47,868 bases of DNA from Phoronis australis. Lineage: Eukaryota; Phoronida; Phoronidae. Below are positions 23,401 through 35,200 of this stretch, piece after piece (the stretch's first letter is position 1; each line of letters opens with the position of its first letter). Position numbers and translations under genes: made by a program. The stretch is from NCBI GenBank assembly GCA_002633005.1, contig NMRA01000530.1:121454-169321 (forward strand), read 5' to 3'. The notes beneath the pieces were generated by a model. The model searched no databases, was not told the origin of the DNA, and saw nothing but the letters and a program-made list of their open reading frames with translations.

Positions 23401-26400
23401 TATTCTCGACTTTTGTTAATTAATAACGAAATATTGATTTATTGCATACACAAAATTTAAAAATTTTGACCCACGTGGTGACCGCAGTGGGAGCTAAGCA
23501 TAGCAGACCATTTCTTGTCTGGGGGGAGTCGACTGTCTGCGTGACTGGTCGCCTGTTTGTTACTGACCAGTCAAATAAAAAATTGTGATCTGTACTGTCA
23601 TGCAAGGTGTCTTACTTAGCTGAGAAGACTTGACACTCCATATGTTTACTGTAACTGAATGAGGCATACCACTGTGATATAGACAGCAGTTGCAACCCAG
23701 TCAAAGTGGCTCTTTTTGGCCAAATTTTGCCATAATATGTGTCGAAAATAATCTGACAGACAAAATGATTCGTAATTTCACATCATGACAGCCAAATACA
23801 ATCAGTTTCAAGAGAGATGGTCATTACGAACATGACAGGGAAACAATATTTTGTGACTCCTTTTGGCAAGTACTGTACTTCATTGCTGGTGTGTACGGCA
23901 CATGTGTGTAGAGCATTGTATGTTTGCAGGTATTTGGATTATGGTTTAGGTAATACATGACTAATAAACTTGCAATGGGTCATATCCCGTTTCACAAAAC
24001 GGTAAGTCTACCAATGTTTTGGTTAAATTAATTTTGCAATCCTAATAATAAAACTTCAACCATTGATGATTTGTACTGAGGTCAGGGATATTCCTGACCA
24101 AGTTTGAACCTGTGCCCTTCGAACGCACCTGACGACAAAAAGTGTGCCTTTTTTCAAAAAAATTGTGCCCAGCAGACATGCTCACCCGATTGGCAGTAAC
24201 TTGACTATAGAATCTTGCACTTTTGGAAGAGTGCTGTATTTAAAAGATGTGTCTGGGATGCACAATGCTGTAATGTACTTGCGCCTTCATATTTTTATGT
24301 GCTAATGGAACCAAAGAACAGTCCAGGAATTTCTCTATGAGGTTGTCAATACAAGCATTTCTGATGCAAAATCTGGTGCGCATATCATTATCAATGAAAA
24401 TAATGCAGGGCCAACAGATAAAAGGTTCAAAGGTAACGTGCATTCAAACCATCTATTAAGAGCTCTGTCTTGTTTCCAGTGATTGTTGGTATGGATGAGA
24501 TCTTTTTCACTTCAGATGAATTCATATTAAGACATTCTAAACTTGATGAAGCTCATCTGAGTTGTCTGTTACCTCTGTTCCAATGTCCAGTCCAATGTCA
24601 AGGTCACTGTCTTGCTTTGTGAAGGGGAAGTTTTTCTCGCAGTGCATAGAGAATGTGAACACGCCGTCATGGTTACGAAATATAAAAGCAGTACCATCAC
24701 CCTAAATAAAAGACATTTCCAAAAATCAGTGATCCACATAAACTACGGTACTATGCATGGGAACCCCCATATTCTCTTAAGACAAAAATCCTAAGGATCG
24801 TTATGCACCTGCACTCTGCTGAGATGATTAGTAGCCTGACCATTTTCAGTTTGACAGTGATAGCAAGGGGAGAAAGTTGGCAAACCAATGTTTACATAGT
24901 CCAGCTCTCTCATTGTCTGGGTTTGTCTGATAAGCACATTGTAATCCAGCAATTATGCAGTAAACAGGGCTCCTGAGGCTATACTGATATTTAAAATTTC
25001 TATTTTCAAACATCTCTCAACAAATGTTGTGAAGAAAGATGTGTTTTGTATGAAATACTCTCACCAAAAAAAAAAAATTCAAACAGAGAAAAACAGTTGT
25101 TTTTTCTGAGTAATTACTGAATATTCACCTGCTGATCCCTTTATGTGACTTAAGCTCTGACCCACTTACTGCCACAGCATTGTGTAACAACACAATAGGC
25201 TTGTTTGTCAAGTTGAATCCAATGGGATTTACAGATCATATCATGATGTTGAAAATTTCTTGGCCAACAAACAGTCCAGGGGAATAAAGGTAACCCCTTT
25301 TATCCACATTCTTTCAGGCTCAGCTTCTGTTGTCAGTTAGTGTTGTAGTTCATTAGATTATATGATTACAGGCCATGCTGGAAACTAGTTCCCAATGAAA
25401 AGCTCAAGGCTTGGGTTTTTGTTGACAAAATCACTATTAATTGACCAATTCTTTAAGTCTACTTTTTACTTCTCTAATTTAGATTTTACAAATTTATGTT
25501 CCAAAAAATATGTAAAAATAGAGCCATGTATTGCTTTCAAAGCCTTCTATTTAGATAATTTATGAAGTTGTTAAGAAACAATAATTACTCTCACTGTGTG
25601 GCCTAAGTGTACCCAGTCACTCCATAACTGATCTCCCTCTACTGTGAATGGTAAGTGGATAGAAGCATGTCCAGCTGATCATGTGACATTGAAGCAATTC
25701 GAAAGATTTCTCCAAATTGACCCTTATCTCCTTTAAAGGGGACGTTTCAGCATGCACTCATGCCAATGTGTTAAAGTTGTCAGTTTATGAATGAGGTTAT
25801 CAAGTGCATTGCTTTTCTGAAATAAAAAATAAAATGAATATTGTTGTGTTATGTTTCAAGTATTTTTAGAGAATGGCACTACTGAAAAACAACATTGCCA
25901 TCACCAGCCAAAGTCTCCGGCACTTTCAGACATTAGGATCCTGGTAACAGTTTTCCAAATCACGCTAAACAATCAAAAATATATTCCAGAAAAAATAAAT
26001 CTTTTACTTTGCTCTTACCTGATGAACGTCTAAGTCCACCACCAGCACCCTCTCAGCCAGTTTCTTCGTTATACAGTAATCCGCCGACACAGCCAAATCA
26101 TTGATGAGACAATAACCAGAACCATAACTGGGAAATGCATGATGTGTTCCACCTCCGGTACTACAAGCCAGTCCATACTTCAGCGCCAGCACTGATGCAA
26201 GAACGGTGCCACCTAATAACATAATTTTTCATAAAATATTAGAAACATCTAATTGGGAGATTTTCACAACACAGGATTGATTGGTCCAGAAATACTGAAA
26301 ACATACCCTCAGGATCACTTTGATCCAAGGTAGTCAATCTTTGAACCACAGAATGTCTGAATTAGAATACAATCAACCAATCAACAACACAGTCAAAAGA

Positions 26401-27980
26401 GTCCAAAACAGCTACCTATCAGATAAGCCATTTTAAGGCCTTGGATTTCGAAAAAACAGATTGACTAGCAATGAAGATTTCCGGGAAAGTGGGACCTAAA
26501 ATACATTCTCGGCTTGGAAGTTATTTAGGACTAGCAAAATTTCAAAATTTGGCTTTTAACTTTCGAACACCATGCATCAGAAATGAATATTTCATGATTA
26601 ATATGGAACTTTTGTAGACTATGTTTTATGCACTGTTCTCTAAACAATTTTGGAAATTGTTTTAAAAATGTTCAGTACGTTTTTACATGAGAGACTAGTA
26701 TCTAAATAAGACTTTTATGATTATCCTGTAAAGAGTTCACATACTGCATAATAATTAAAATGAATTGACAGTTTAGAAACTGGAATTGTAACAGTAGTCT
26801 TATATAACCGTTATATCAAATGGTCATATTATTTCTGCAGTTATTTTTTGAAAGAATGTACTTTTAAGTACATTCATTTTTTGCTATATTTTACTGAAGC
26901 CCAATTATATTAGTGCAAAGTTGAAATTGTATAGGATTTCTATTGTCTTTCACAATTGTGTTCTCCAGTTGAGTACAACTTGTTAGGTTGTATAGCACAA
27001 GTTGGGCACATGACCACTGTAGCCAATATCTACCGTACACAACTGATTATATCCATTCTGGCATTTATGGTTGGAGGGTCAGCTCTCTTTTTTTCGATAA
27101 TTACTCTAATCTGGGATAAGATCCTAGCCTGACTGGGCTATGCTGTAAAAGTTGAGTTATAAGTTATAAAATGTTTGAACATAAACCAATAACATTTCTG
27201 AATTCCTCGTCTAATGTTGATCATGTTTATTTTTGAATCACCAAAATCTCCCAACTACAACCAAAGTTAAGTCAATCTGTTCTGAGGGTTAATGCACTGG
27301 TCAGAAAAAACCTGGTAGATAATTGGCCTGCATATTGTCATACCAGACAAAAGACTGTGCTGGGCAGTTAACAAAGGTGCTAGTTGTTATCACAGGCTCC
27401 AAACCCTTCTGTCTGGTAAAGTCAGTGAATGGGAGAAGGTCCTAATGTTTGTGATAGCTTCATTCACGCATTTGTTAATAAGGCTGTACATAAACCAAAC
27501 CATGCTTCCTATCCTACAAACATAAACCAAGTCCTTGTTTCTAGGTACTCAAAGTCCTTGTGCACCTGTTTCGTAGCGACATCTAGTGAGGATGCCAGGA
27601 GTCCACTTGAATCCACTGATTTTCTGTTCCTTCTCACTGGTATGTCCAGCATAAAACCTGTCCACGTAATCAGCATCGTGTACACCAACAAGTGAGGACT
27701 TCGAGACTAGATTGGGCTCAAACACCTGTTTCATTGATATCACATTATCGGACTTCAAATTGCGAAAAACTTTGTGGAATTTCCGCATGGCAAACCTGTG
27801 TCTGGCAGGAAGATCACAGACATATTGGTGATGGTGCACTATGGGTAATCTATTGACCTCAAGGTTGGGGCTGACTGTTTCTTTGTCATCAACACTAAAT
27901 TGTTTTCTGGGCCCAGCTTGCATCTTAAAGAGATCCGCCTTGGCAAGGGACCTATAACCATGCTGAACACTTCGATTCAT
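20364..27980 (-). CDS. Histone deacetylase superfamily enzyme, class-IV-like/bacterial-plant type (6 exons, 357 aa)
   Basis: The exons on the minus strand are 27980-27566, 26212-26019, 24701-24573, 22986-22848, 21429-21287 and 20417-20364. All junctions are GT-AG with consistent phase, giving 357 residues. The fold is the zinc-dependent deacetylase (arginase-like) domain. Visible family marks are LPIVHHHQYV near residue 46, the charge-relay pair His162-His163 in GGGTHHAFPSYGSGY, zinc ligands Asp200 and His202 in DLDVHQGDGT, the third ligand Asp277 in YDAGIDPH, and the transition-state Tyr320 in GGGY. These strings resemble the class-IV-like deacetylases of bacteria and plants more than HDAC1-10, so the substrate may be a non-histone acyl-lysine or a small amide. 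The first exon follows an in-frame TAG/acceptor, so Met27980 is the most likely start; Met20 is an alternative. A mitochondrial presequence is possible (basic N-terminus) but not shown. Confidence 0.93.
20418..21286 (-). other. Deacetylase last intron
   Basis: GT-AG intron; nothing else recognised. Confidence 0.7.
21287..21429 (-). CDS. Deacetylase exon 5 with the catalytic Tyr
   Basis: The exon encodes GLFQRDYYVMRTVLNKG, then AAVIGGGYSKDLNELGRRHS; Tyr320 in GGGY is the expected transition-state residue. It ends HRAATR at ACTAGG|GTAAGT. Confidence 0.94.
21430..22847 (-). other. Deacetylase intron 4
   Basis: It contains the third LINE-tail stem-loop copy at 22690-22790; the remainder is unassigned. 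Confidence 0.7.
22690..22795 (-). repeat. LINE 3' tail with stem-loop, copy 3
   Basis: (TTTA)n is followed by GAGGGTGGCCTCTTTAGTGA and TAGCACTGCTTTCCAAGAGG. It is near-identical to the 2540 copy and lies in deacetylase intron 4. Confidence 0.7.
22848..22986 (-). CDS. Deacetylase exon 4 with the third zinc ligand
   Basis: The exon encodes DMEYMQKLAEVLPHLL and QLVLYDAGIDPHVDDDLG; Asp277 of GID aligns with the third metal ligand of the family. It ends in phase 1 at CAAG|GTAAAT. Confidence 0.95.
24081..24182 (-). repeat. Repeat family C head, inverted copy
   Basis: The reverse complement carries GGGCACAGGTTCAAACTTGG and TCAGGAATATCCCTGA, matching 7406-7500. It lies in deacetylase intron 3. Confidence 0.65.
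24573..24701 (-). CDS. Deacetylase exon 3
   Basis: A 129-bp phase-0 exon begins GDGTAFIF directly after the DVHQ motif and continues VFTFSMHCEKNFPF, a strong deacetylase-family block. The donor is GAG|GTAACA. Confidence 0.93.
25275..25570 (+). repeat. Dispersed repeat family D, copy 1
   Basis: Shared blocks with 35410-35715 in the same orientation include GGCTCAGCTTCTGTTGT-like, GCCATGCTGGAAACTA and CTCAAGGCTTGG. It lies in deacetylase intron 2. Confidence 0.65.
26019..26212 (-). CDS. Deacetylase exon 2 with the His-His pair and two zinc ligands
   Basis: The exon starts after TTATTAG and ends at CATCAG|GTAAGA. It encodes GGTVLAS, the Gly-rich loop with His162-His163, and VVDLDVHQ carrying Asp200 and His202. 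Splicing completes the Gly139 codon. Confidence 0.95.
26995..27390 (+). repeat. Dispersed repeat family A, copy 2
   Basis: Second copy of the 2030-2445 element, inside deacetylase intron 1. Confidence 0.8.
27566..27980 (-). CDS. Deacetylase exon 1 (first coding)
   Basis: The exon encodes residues 1-138 plus one base. An acceptor AG sits just 5' of the ATG (exon edge 27986), so a 5' untranslated exon further right is likely. It holds the domain entry LPIVHHHQYV and VGVHDADYVDRFYAG, and ends at ACAG|GTGCAC. Confidence 0.9.
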
Positions 27981-27986
27981 CAGGAC

Positions 27987-29400
27987 CTAAAAATATCAAG
28001 TAATAACACACTACATTTGACATTTATTGGACAATGGAACATATTTGCTGCACTGGGAAATAAGCAATTTACACCTAATTTGGCTATTTTTTATTGTATT
28101 TCCTTGGGTACAAATGACCTTAACCTACTTTTATTCCTGGAATTCAATTTCACAAGCTATATTTATTTACTATTAGTACATCCCCACACTGTAGAATTTC
28201 TTGGTTTTGACAGTCCAGGGGAATGGTAGATGATGAAATTGTTTGAAAAGTCCACAGTTTTAGTCCATGATTAAATCAGTTCATTTCAGTTACTTAGTGT
28301 TTCATTGTCCCCAAGTCATTGTTAATGTGCTAATTGCTCTACTCCACACAAAAACATTAGATCAGCATTCCTAGATAAAGACTTCTTGACTGCAGCGGTT
28401 GATGTACAGATCTGAAAACTGCTGCTTAACTAGTAATTTTTCAATTTTGGTTAGGAGCTAGAACTAGTACTGTATTTTGCTAAATTTAGGCCTTGCAACT
28501 ACCACAGGTATGATTTTAATTTTCAAAATTTGGGCAAATTTGTGTTCCAAGGGTTGGTCTGTATTTAAATAATTTACAATTAATACAGATACACTATTTT
28601 GACTGTGAAGCGAGCTTAAGTTGCTTTCCCATTAGAAATGAAACTAGTACGCTTTTAAAAAAGTTTTGGTAAGTGGGAAAGTTTAAATCAGATGGTTAAC
28701 TTGCAAGCGAAACTTCGCTTTTAATGTACGATATATACGATTACGCGAGACTCGCAAAACCTGTTCTTTGCTAAAGTAGCTTAGCCAATGTGCTCTAAAT
28801 AGACACATGTAAATGAATAAACGAAAGCATATCTGATGAAAAATGACACTGGTCATTTTTATATTAGTCTCATAAATGGCAGGAGGACAAATTTCGGTTA
28901 GCCTCAAACCCACTACAAAAAATTGCTCTGAGAGTACGAAATGAACTGCGTTGTTAGGTACATCATCGATATTGCTAATTGTTAAGTGGGAAACCTACAT
29001 GTAAAGTTTCGGCAAAGTTTCGGTAAACTGAAGTTCCCCAAATGAGAAAGCGCTTAAGGGGCTTCACACAGTTGGACTTGCTATTATCGCTGATCTGAAT
29101 AGGCCTTTCCATTTGTGGGTAGTAGTACATGGCAATTAGGTCTGATCAGTTAGTGAAACTTTTGGACAGACAATCAAATCAGCTGATCTAAATTACGGCT
29201 ATCTCCCACAAAACCTTAGTAAGGAAAAAAGTTCTATCCTCAAATCTTTAAGGAATTCATCCACGGAAAGGGCGAAAATGAAACATATTTATGGTATCAG
29301 ATGAAAGTACAATGAAGAGCAATCGAGCAGAAAGACTTTTGATTTTCTGATCGTCCAGAGTTTTCCAATTACCTGCCAACTCCAGACAGTCCATCACATT
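27987..29400. other. Region upstream of the deacetylase first coding exon
   Basis: AT-rich with no conserved coding block. It should contain the deacetylase 5' untranslated exon and promoter, which I cannot place. Confidence 0.35.
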
Positions 29401-29401
29401 A

Positions 29402-29886
29402 TAGACCCTTTCATACTAGTGTTGACGTGTCAATGTTATGGGGAAATGCGGTCAGTATGATCGATTAACTTTGGTCCTGGATCGAATTTAACAATGTCAG
29501 TTAACTTCGCAGTAAGCAGGTGGATTTAGCGTAGCATAGACGCTGCAGTGCAATTAATATGAACGTCAACTTCAGACCCATCAAAGTTATCAGTTATCTT
29601 CAGGTGCCACTGTTATGGTCAACAAATAAAGAGCAGTGTTGTCACTAATAGCTGCTTTTATTTTGCTCGAATAATCACCAATCAAATTAAAAAAAATTAC
29701 GTCAATTAGCACAAAATGTCCCCAATTGTCACATTAAAAAATCTTAGCATGCAGCACTACCTTGTGATTACTGATCGGTGACAATAGTGTCATCTTCAAT
29801 ATCCATCAACTAAGGAAGCCGGTATGAACGGTTTAATTAATTTCACAGTTTACATCGACGCTCCACTCAGACCGTATGAAAGGGCA
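29402..29886. repeat. MITE-like family E, copy 1
   Basis: The ends CCCTTTCATAC and GTATGAAAGGG are perfectly inverted. The interior shares ATTAAAAAATCTTAGCATGC (inverted) with 35789-36090. Confidence 0.65.
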
Positions 29887-29904
29887 TTCTTAAATGTTAT
29901 GGGC

Positions 29905-30020
29905 ACTGGTCAGATATAGCGTTCCGTGATTTTAAGAAGCAGTTCCATCCACTGAATTATTCAGTGATTCAGTGAGTGATTGCCCGATATTACAAATCAG
30001 GGACCATGACATTCGACCAG
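29905..30020. repeat. MITE-like family B, copy 4
   Basis: CACTGGTCAGATATAGCGTTCC at the left (only partly mirrored at the right, CATTCGACCAG) and the shared CCACTGAATTATT core place it with 3674-3783. Confidence 0.5.
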
Positions 30021-30956
30021 CATTTCGCTCAGGGTCTGAGCTCAGTCCACTAGGGTAGGTTGTTTACACAACTGTTAACTAAGACCCAGCATGAAAACAT
30101 TTGTATGCCAGATCACAGACAGTGGTGTTCTTCAATTGGTCTATTTTGAAGAGTGCAGTGAGTGTCAAGCACATCTGTACCGCTAGCTTTGTTTCTTGAT
30201 AGTGATGCTTGGTGTGTTACAATTTTATTTATTCCACTATCAGGGGTCTCATAACAAAGAATCCAAGTATTGAAGGACTCCTTTACTTCTTTATTTGGGA
30301 AGTCGAATTTGTGCATGCTCAGTAATGCCTAAGATTTTGTGGAAAGCAGCTTGCTGAGACACTTTTAAAAAAATCACTCTAACGCCCACAACAATTAAAC
30401 AAAATTTATTAACAATTTTACACACGTTGATACAATTCAATCGCAATGTGTACCTTGTTTTAATATGGATATGTAGGCGTATCTTTGGTGAATGTGAGTC
30501 GACTTTGACCAAAAACATACATAAAATATTAAATATCAAAATTATGTGAGAAAGATGCAACAGTTTAAATAACCGAATACTCAGGCACATTCCACTCACA
30601 GACAGCCAGAGGGCTTATCACTGCAGTTAATCAAATGCGAAGCTGTAAACGTAAACAAACTGCTGCACACTTGTTAAGTGGCAGTCCATAAAAACCTAAC
30701 CCAACTTACGGACCCCTAGACTTCAGACACTGAGCAGAATGATCGAGTGCCGTGTTATGGTTATGCGTTATGGTATGGTTACGTGTACTACACACAGGCG
30801 TCCTCAGCTTCTGACCGTCCCCAATAAACTATAGAATACTAGTGTCTTGGGGACGACCAGAACTAGAAGCTGAGCTCGACGCCTGCGGTAACTGCACCGT
30901 ACGGTGATGACTGACGGTGTAGCTAGTACTACTAGTATAGTATAGACTAACCTTTG

Positions 30957-31715
30957 TACAAAGCTGTATACTAAATATACAGCTTTGCACCGATGTTGGT
31001 AAAAAAGTGGTAAGATAAAATCTGACACAAAATTTATTATCAAGTTAAAAACTACAGTCTTCCTTGAGTAAACTAAATTATTTGACGGTGATGGAAAAAA
31101 TGACGTTCTACCGTTATTCTGCTGCTAAAGTTTTGGAGTGATCTTCAGCGATGGCTTTCGGCGCCATGAAATATTGCGTCGCCTAATTGGCCAGTCTTTC
31201 TTTTTTCGCCGATTCTTCAATCAAGTGTTTTTCTGGAGGTTGCGTTGTCACAACAAATTATCGGAACTAGTTTCATTTCAGTTTTTAGAATTTTGATACC
31301 AAAAAACCAAATTTCAGAAGAAATTTTGTTGCTGAGAAGCTATCATCATCTCCGGAGGGTTATGTCGCAAAAATTTACGTGCACGTGACACGAGCATACC
31401 GTTTTCAGAACAATGACATACTTTTCATTGTTAGAAAAGGCCGCGAATTACGCAAGCAAATGACGTTTCTTGCATTGTTTTTCACTTAAACGGTTGTAAC
31501 GGGCAAGGTGAGTGTCGTTTCATTCCCAGATTTTGCATGCACCCCGTCCGGTATTTAGCTTTACCTGTTGATACAAGTTTCACGGCGAGGTGAAGAGCAG
31601 AACTACCCTGGTTGTGTGCAATTTCGGTGTCTACGGAAGAAATACACACAGTGGTACCTAGCTGTATTTTGACGACAGACAGCTAGCTGGCTGGCTGAGA
31701 CTTAAATTATAACTA
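30957..31715 (+). repeat. Repeat family F, upstream copy, before ferritin exon 1
   Basis: It is alignable with 33385-34150 in direct orientation (shared TGACACAAAATT, TTCCTTGAGT, TCTTTTTTCGCCG, CCAGATTTTGCATGCACC). It starts with a small hairpin AAAGCTGTAT...ATACAGCTTT at 30960-30990. It ends about 390 bp before the ferritin ATG, so it may contribute promoter or 5' sequence. Confidence 0.75.
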
Positions 31716-32002
31716 AGTATAGTCTAGTAATAGACTAGTTGGCAGGGGACGAAGCAACTTACTGAAGAAGACATTCCTGATCAAATCAACTTAGCACTCA
31801 TCATTGGCAATGCGATTTTTGCTTTCGCATGTCGAAACAATGCTAGCTATCTCATTCACAGTTTTGAAACAGAAAATGATGATGAAAGTTTGATAAAGCC
31901 AAGGAGCACGAATTTTTGAACGACATTCTCCATTTTGTCCAGTCATGTGTTGCAAGCACATGATCAAAAACTTGTCCAATCAATGGACAGCACGAATAAA
32001 AA

Positions 32003-32028
32003 GGACAACAGGTGGCAGTGTTTGTCGG
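32003..32028 (+). promoter_or_regulatory. IRE-like loop, degenerate, in ferritin 5' UTR
   Basis: CAGTGT at 32016-32021 sits 82 bp before the ATG, where metazoan ferritin mRNAs carry the iron-responsive element. The five flanking pairs of the upper stem would be four G-U pairs plus one G-C, and the usual bulged C is an A. An alternative stem GACAA/TTGTC (32004-32008 with 32022-32026) is better paired but leaves the motif in a large loop. The position and loop are seen; function is doubtful. Confidence 0.3.
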
Positions 32029-32102
32029 AAAAAAATCCCAAGGTCATTGTGCGGTCGTTCACTTTACTGTTCTTTCCTTAATTTCCCCTATCTCCTTCGG
32101 AT

Positions 32103-32294
32103 ATGTCACTTGTTCGCCAAAATTACCCTCCTGAATGCGAGGCGGCGGTGAACAAGCAAATCAACCTTGAAATGTACGCCAGCTATGCCTATTTGGGTCT
32201 GGCATATTTCTTCGAGAGAGACGATGTTGCCTTGCCCGGATTTTTCAAGTTCTTCAAAAAGTTGTCGGACGAAAAAAGGGAAAACTCCAATGTT
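32103..32294 (+). CDS. Ferritin exon 1
   Basis: The exon has start ATG 32103 and donor GTT|GTAAGT and encodes residues 1-64. It carries the substituted block [10 protein letters not shown], where H chains have an E-R-E-H pattern. The reading frame and length match the family exactly across the junction with exon 2, so the substitution is not a splice-model artefact. Confidence 0.96.
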
Positions 32295-35200
32295 GTAAGT
32301 TCGTGGACTGTATTTGAGTACATGTGCTTTACTTCGATGGTAGTCGTCTTTTCTGTACGTTAATTAGTTTGATGCCGAAAGGCGGGAGCTCAGGTCAATG
32401 TTTTTCAGCGTCTGGTTAGGAAAGTTAAGTAGCCGGTATGATGATTTTTAAATGTTTTGTTCTATCCCAGTTTCTCTACTGTGCTTTAATCTGGCATTTT
32501 TGTGGCCAAGTCAATACACATAAGATTGAACGAGTCCAATGTAGGGCCCTGCGATTTGTAGTTGATGATTTTTCTAGCTCATATGAAACACTAAACTGAG
32601 AGCTAATCTGCCTACTTTTGAGCTTGGACTAGACGGAATGATTCTAAAACTCTTAAAATAGGCTTTCAAAATTTTGAACCATGCATTTGTCACCCCCATT
32701 TGTGTGGGACCTCACAATTCACAGGACCCCATATAATTTGAGATCATCAAATAGGACAAACATTGCTCAGTGCAGAACCACTCGGTATGGTCTACGTGAT
32801 CTTTCATAGCCTTCGTTATGCCCCGCTATGGCTTTGATTTGTGGAATTCTTTATCAGAGGAGGCAAGATTGAGCCTGCCTTTAAAGTCTTTTGTGCAGTG
32901 TGCAAACGTGGATTGAGCCTCCTTGTAAGTGCAGACTCTGCGATATCTTGAATCATACATAATCTCCTCTCCTACGGTGCTTAAATTTGCTCAGTCTTAA
33001 CCTTGTATTTAGTATTTTAAATTTTGTTTTAATTTCATATATATATTTATTTTATTTATTTTATAACTTATGTATTTATTTTTCAGTGTACTAGCCTAGA
33101 TGGCTAATGTTTTTCCTCTTGTTTCACTTAACCGACTATAAATAAAATGACTGGACTTGACTTGATACCATTAATATAATGACTAAAAATGAAAATGTCC
33201 CGAGACGAGTGTTGACTTCTATCGCCGGCCTAACCAGCCAACTAGCTGTATGAAGACTATCGTCAAAATACAGCTGGGAACCACTGTGTGTTGAGTAGTT
33301 CCGACAGACCTCGAAATTGCACTCAACCCGGATAGTTTTGCTTGTCACCTTGTCGTGAGACTTCAACAAATAGTAGCCTTGGCGCAAAGCTGTAATTATA
33401 TACATACCGTACATGTCTATAGCTTTTCACCGATGTAAGTAAAAAAACTGACCAGATAAAATCTGACACAAAATTAGTGTCAGCAAAAACTATACTCTTC
33501 CTTGAGTTAATTAAAGTATTTATCAGTGTTGGAAAAATCGTCATTCTACCATTATTCTACTGCTAAAATTGTGGTACGATCTTTTGTGTGGACTTTTGGC
33601 GCCTTAAAATATTACGTCACCTATTGACCTGTTTCTTTTTTCGCCGTTTCTTTAATCAACTGTGGTGTATTCATGAGTTTGCGTACCCATCCCAACAAAT
33701 TATTTGAACTAATTTCACTTCGTTGTAAGTTTTTAGAATTTTGATACCAGCAAACCGAATTTCAGAACAAATTGCTGCGAAGGTGTTGTCATCTCCCGAG
33801 AGACATGGCAAAAATTTAGGAAATGGCATGTACCACATGTCACGAGCGTACTGTTTCCAAAACGACGACATACTTTTCATTGTTACAATAGGCGGAGAAT
33901 TAAGCAAGAAACTGACATTTATATCAGATTGTTTTTTACTTAAACGGTTGTAGAAGGCAAGGTGAGTGCCAGTTGACTCCCAGATTTTGCATGCACCCTC
34001 ATCAGTCTAGCTCTGTGTGTTGATACAAGTATCATGGCAAGGTGACAAGCAGAACTTACCGAGTTGTGTGCAATTTCGAGGTCTGTCGAAACTGAACACG
34101 CATTGGTATCTAGCTTTGATGATAGCCTTCATACAGCTAACTGGCTGGCTACATGTAGAGCTATTCGGGTGCATGCAAAATCTGGGAGTCAAGCAACACA
34201 CCTTGCCCGTTACAACCATTTAAGTGAATAACAACCTAACAAACGTCATTTCCTTGCACAATTCTCCGTCTTTATGAAAAGTATGTCGTCTTTCTCAAAA
34301 CAATATGCTTCTGACACACGCACGCTTCATGTCCTAAATTTTACAACATCTCTCCGGAGATGGTGACAGCTTCGCAGCATCAAAATTTGGTTTCAAATTC
34401 ATTTGTTGCACTCATTACGTAACTCTCAAATCTGATTCAAAATTGATCCTTGAATCGGAAAGGTTTTCCAATTAGTACTATTTTTTACAGTCTATTATAG
34501 ACTTCTGTCAAATACTATTTCTACCACTAGTTGCTACACAGCTTTTATTTGTCGATTCCTTATGTACGCCAGGCATATGTAACTTTGCAATTGACGTTTG
34601 ATCCCTAAACTGAAACTTTCTGAATGTATGATCTGTGCTGTCTGCAGAAACCTGTGGCCTACTTAGAAATTACTTTTCCAACAAGAATATTCAACACTAA
34701 TAATAGTTTTCAAGAAGGTGTATTCTCTGAACATTCAGAGCATCATGTTGAGGATAACAAACTGATAGTTCAGTGACCACGTATTGGAGTGACTGGTTGA
34801 TGGCAATATTCCTCGTACTATATGTTAACTTACTACTTGCCTCTTTTTTATTTAGTACTATTTGTGGAGCTCTGGCAATGTTAAAACCATTACACGATCT
34901 GTTCTACTACAGTTAATGGAACTTCAAAACAAGAGAGGGGGTCGAATTAAGTTTCAAGATGTGGCTAAGCCTGAGACAAGCGACTGGGAGAATGCGACAA
35001 AAGCCCTGGAAGTGGCACTGGTGTTGGAGAAGAAACTAAATCAGTCCTACATTGACCTTCACAATGTTGCTTGTAGCAAAGGGGATGTTTACCTGGAGGA
35101 TTTTTTTGAAGGTATAATTGAATTTAATTCATTCCATTGAATCTCTAGATCTTAAGCTAACTTAATTTTTGTAAATTGTAGTACAAGATTTGTGGCAAAC

